Shown piece by piece: positions 4,314 to 5,211 of a DNA stretch of 5,211 nt. Under the pieces are notes generated by a model that saw only the letters and a list, made by a program, of their open reading frames with translations, was not told the origin of the DNA and made no database searches. Position numbers and translations under genes: made by a program. The stretch is from NCBI GenBank assembly GCA_005878415.1, contig VBMM01000267.1, forward strand, positions 1 through 5,211, given 5' to 3'. Every line of letters begins with the position of its first letter. The first letter of the stretch is position 1. This DNA comes from Methanobacteriota archaeon (GTDB lineage: Archaea; Thermoplasmatota; Thermoplasmata; RBG-16-68-12).

Positions 4314-5211
4314 AAGATGTGTACGGCAGGGTCGCCGTGACCGCCGGGGACGTCAACCCGACGCTCGGCGGCGTGCCGTCGGTCGCGAACGCCCAGGTGT
4401 CGTCCATCGGCTGCCCGACGATGTCTAACCCGGTCGTCCGAAGGATGTGGTCCCCGTCGAGGACGCTGGTTGCATCGACACAGATCGCCCGCGCGCTCGG
4501 CGTCCACGGGTCGTGCGGAACCGGGGCACCGTCCAGGGTCGTCGCGAGGGTGCTCCAGTCGAGCCCGCTCACGCTGGTGAAGTCGACGCATATCGGCTGC
4601 GGCAGGATGAGCGGCGGTCCGCTCGGCGACGGAACGAACCGAGGCGTTCCGGCCCACGCGCCGACCTCGAACGCGCCGCTCGACCCGCGGTCGAGGATCC
4701 CGAACAGCGCGGTGCCATCGCCCGACCAGGCCACGTCGCGCATCGGCGGATAAGGGTCCCCGGTGTCCACGAAGCCGATCCAGCCCGTCTCGTTCCCGAG
4801 GTCGAGGCTCCCGAACGCCACCACGCCGGTCACCGGGCTCGTCGCCATTGCCGACGGCGCGCAGCCGTCGACCGGGAACTGCGCCGTGTCCGTGTCGAGC
4901 GAATACCAACCCAAGTTCGCGTAGCCCCCGAGGTCCGCACAGAGGTAGATTCGGTGCCCGTCGACGGAGGGCGCGAACGTCGCGGGATACGAGAAGTCGG
5001 AGATCCCCCCGTCGGCGAGGCTCACGCGGAGCAACGTATGATTGCTGACGAACAGGTAGCGTCCCGCCGGATCCGCGGTCAGGTCTCCGGCCGGTCCGAC
5101 CGGATCCGCGGTCAGGTTCCCCAGGTACCCGCCCGTCGCTGCGTCGATCTCCGCGATGGGCCACGGCGCCCCGAGGTCGTAATCCTGGCTGACGTACAGG
5201 ACGCCCGCGTG
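4132..5211 (-). CDS. N-terminal part of frameshifted surface protein: propeller-like region plus half an Ig-like domain (5' end outside window)
   Basis: The frame is open from the window edge, so the true start lies beyond 5211; an apparent TTG start at 5034 is simply an in-frame Leu. About the first 270 residues show repeated strand-turn-strand units with Asp/Gly turns typical of beta-propellers (AGRYLFVSNHTLLRVSLADG; SVDGHRIYLCADLGG; VAWSGDGTALFGILD). ICVDxTSV occurs twice, 36 residues apart. Then TDGTPPSVGLTSPAVTATLP begins an Ig-like domain. Useful sequence ends at codon 299 (4315-4317). The roughly 61 codons from 4314 down to the stop at 4132 are Arg-rich and unlike the rest, and are read in the wrong frame. 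Sequons (NLT, NHT, NET) and paired cysteines suit an exported, glycosylated protein. Ligand or enzymatic role cannot be read from sequence. Confidence 0.75.
   Translation of the reverse strand, partial: HAGVLYVSQDYDLGAPWPIAEIDAATGGYLGNLTADPVGPAGDLTADPAGRYLFVSNHTLLRVSLADGGISDFSYPATFAPSVDGHRIYLCADLGGYANLGWYSLDTDTAQFPVDGCAPSAMATSPVTGVVAFGSLDLGNETGWIGFVDTGDPYPPMRDVAWSGDGTALFGILDRGSSGAFEVGAWAGTPRFVPSPSGPPLILPQPICVDFTSVSGLDWSTLATTLDGAPVPHDPWTPSARAICVDATSVLDGDHILRTTGLDIVGQPMDDTWAFATDGTPPSVGLTSPAVTATLPYTSWRERVPCRRGRRAREPGRLDARRPILAAVRGLREERDRALRGLGAARMDEPYGPAARRHP
4312..4318 (-). other. Single-base frameshift site in the surface protein gene
   Basis: On the coding strand ACATCTTGGCGCG reads T-S-W-R in the upstream frame. 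Dropping one T (position 4314 or 4315) gives T-S-G-A-N-A-F-P, restoring an uninterrupted Ig-like domain and the whole C-terminal half. No heptamer of the usual slippery type and no obvious stem-loop is seen, so a mutation or an assembly error is likelier than programmed frameshifting. Confidence 0.75.
5068..5117. repeat. 17-bp direct repeat, period 33 bp, in the surface protein gene
   Basis: CGGATCCGCGGTCAGGT occurs at 5068-5084 and 5101-5117. The period of 33 bp (11 codons) keeps frame, and the coding strand gives LTADP twice, 11 residues apart. It looks like a recent in-frame duplication inside a propeller-like blade of the exported protein. Confidence 0.7.

Noticed and set aside
4312..4320. 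Programmed ribosomal frameshifting in the surface protein
   Set aside because: There is no X-XXY-YYZ type heptamer, long homopolymer or evident downstream structure; a simple indel explains the data better.
3305..4428. Three long overlapping + strand ORFs opposite the surface protein C-terminus
   Set aside because: They are Arg/Gly/Pro-rich translations typical of GC-rich antisense frames, with no domain, and the - strand gene explains the region.

Overview
The window looks like chromosome of a high-GC archaeon. A high-GC Thermoplasmata-type euryarchaeote is my guess, but no marker gene settles the lineage. Three signs point to archaea. AT-rich TATA-like boxes sit about 27 nt upstream of three separate start codons, the spacing of leaderless archaeal transcripts. 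The two toxin-antitoxin pairs are of types common in archaea. A large exported, membrane-anchored protein carries many N-glycosylation sequons.

Layout, left to right. (1) 1-213, + strand: the last 70 residues of an exported-looking protein. (2) 221-997, - strand: a six-helix membrane protein of unknown family, convergent with (1) and separated from it by 7 bp. (3) 1089-1867, - strand: a toxin-antitoxin operon with a ribbon-helix-helix/UPF0175 antitoxin and a DUF3368 PIN-like toxin that overlap by an ATGA. (4) 1868-2062: a shared divergent promoter region that holds a possible scrap of an aminotransferase tail on the - strand. (5) 2063-2425, + strand: a small retropepsin-like (clan AA) aspartic protease. 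(6) 2514-3168, - strand: a second toxin-antitoxin operon, a ribbon-helix-helix VapB and a PIN-domain VapC with an 11-nt overlap. (7) 3226-3468, - strand: an 80-codon ORF whose first 41 residues match the start of the membrane protein in (2), probably a truncated paralogue. (8) 3513 to beyond 5211, - strand: a large surface protein with a propeller-like repeat region, an Ig-like domain, a PsbP-like domain, a C-terminal membrane anchor and a cytoplasmic tail. Its frame is broken by one extra base near 4314.

The centre of the window (about 1089-3468) reads as a small accessory cluster of stress and selfish modules: two unrelated PIN toxin modules flank a protease gene, with gene scraps at the edges. 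Surface and membrane protein genes lie on both sides. Each toxin-antitoxin pair should be autoregulated by its ribbon-helix-helix antitoxin, and short direct repeats lie between the TATA box and the start in both. I see no rRNA, tRNA, CRISPR array, insertion-sequence transposase or clear terminator. The points most worth following are the single-base frameshift, the truncated paralogue, and the shared promoter and operator layout of the two toxin-antitoxin operons.
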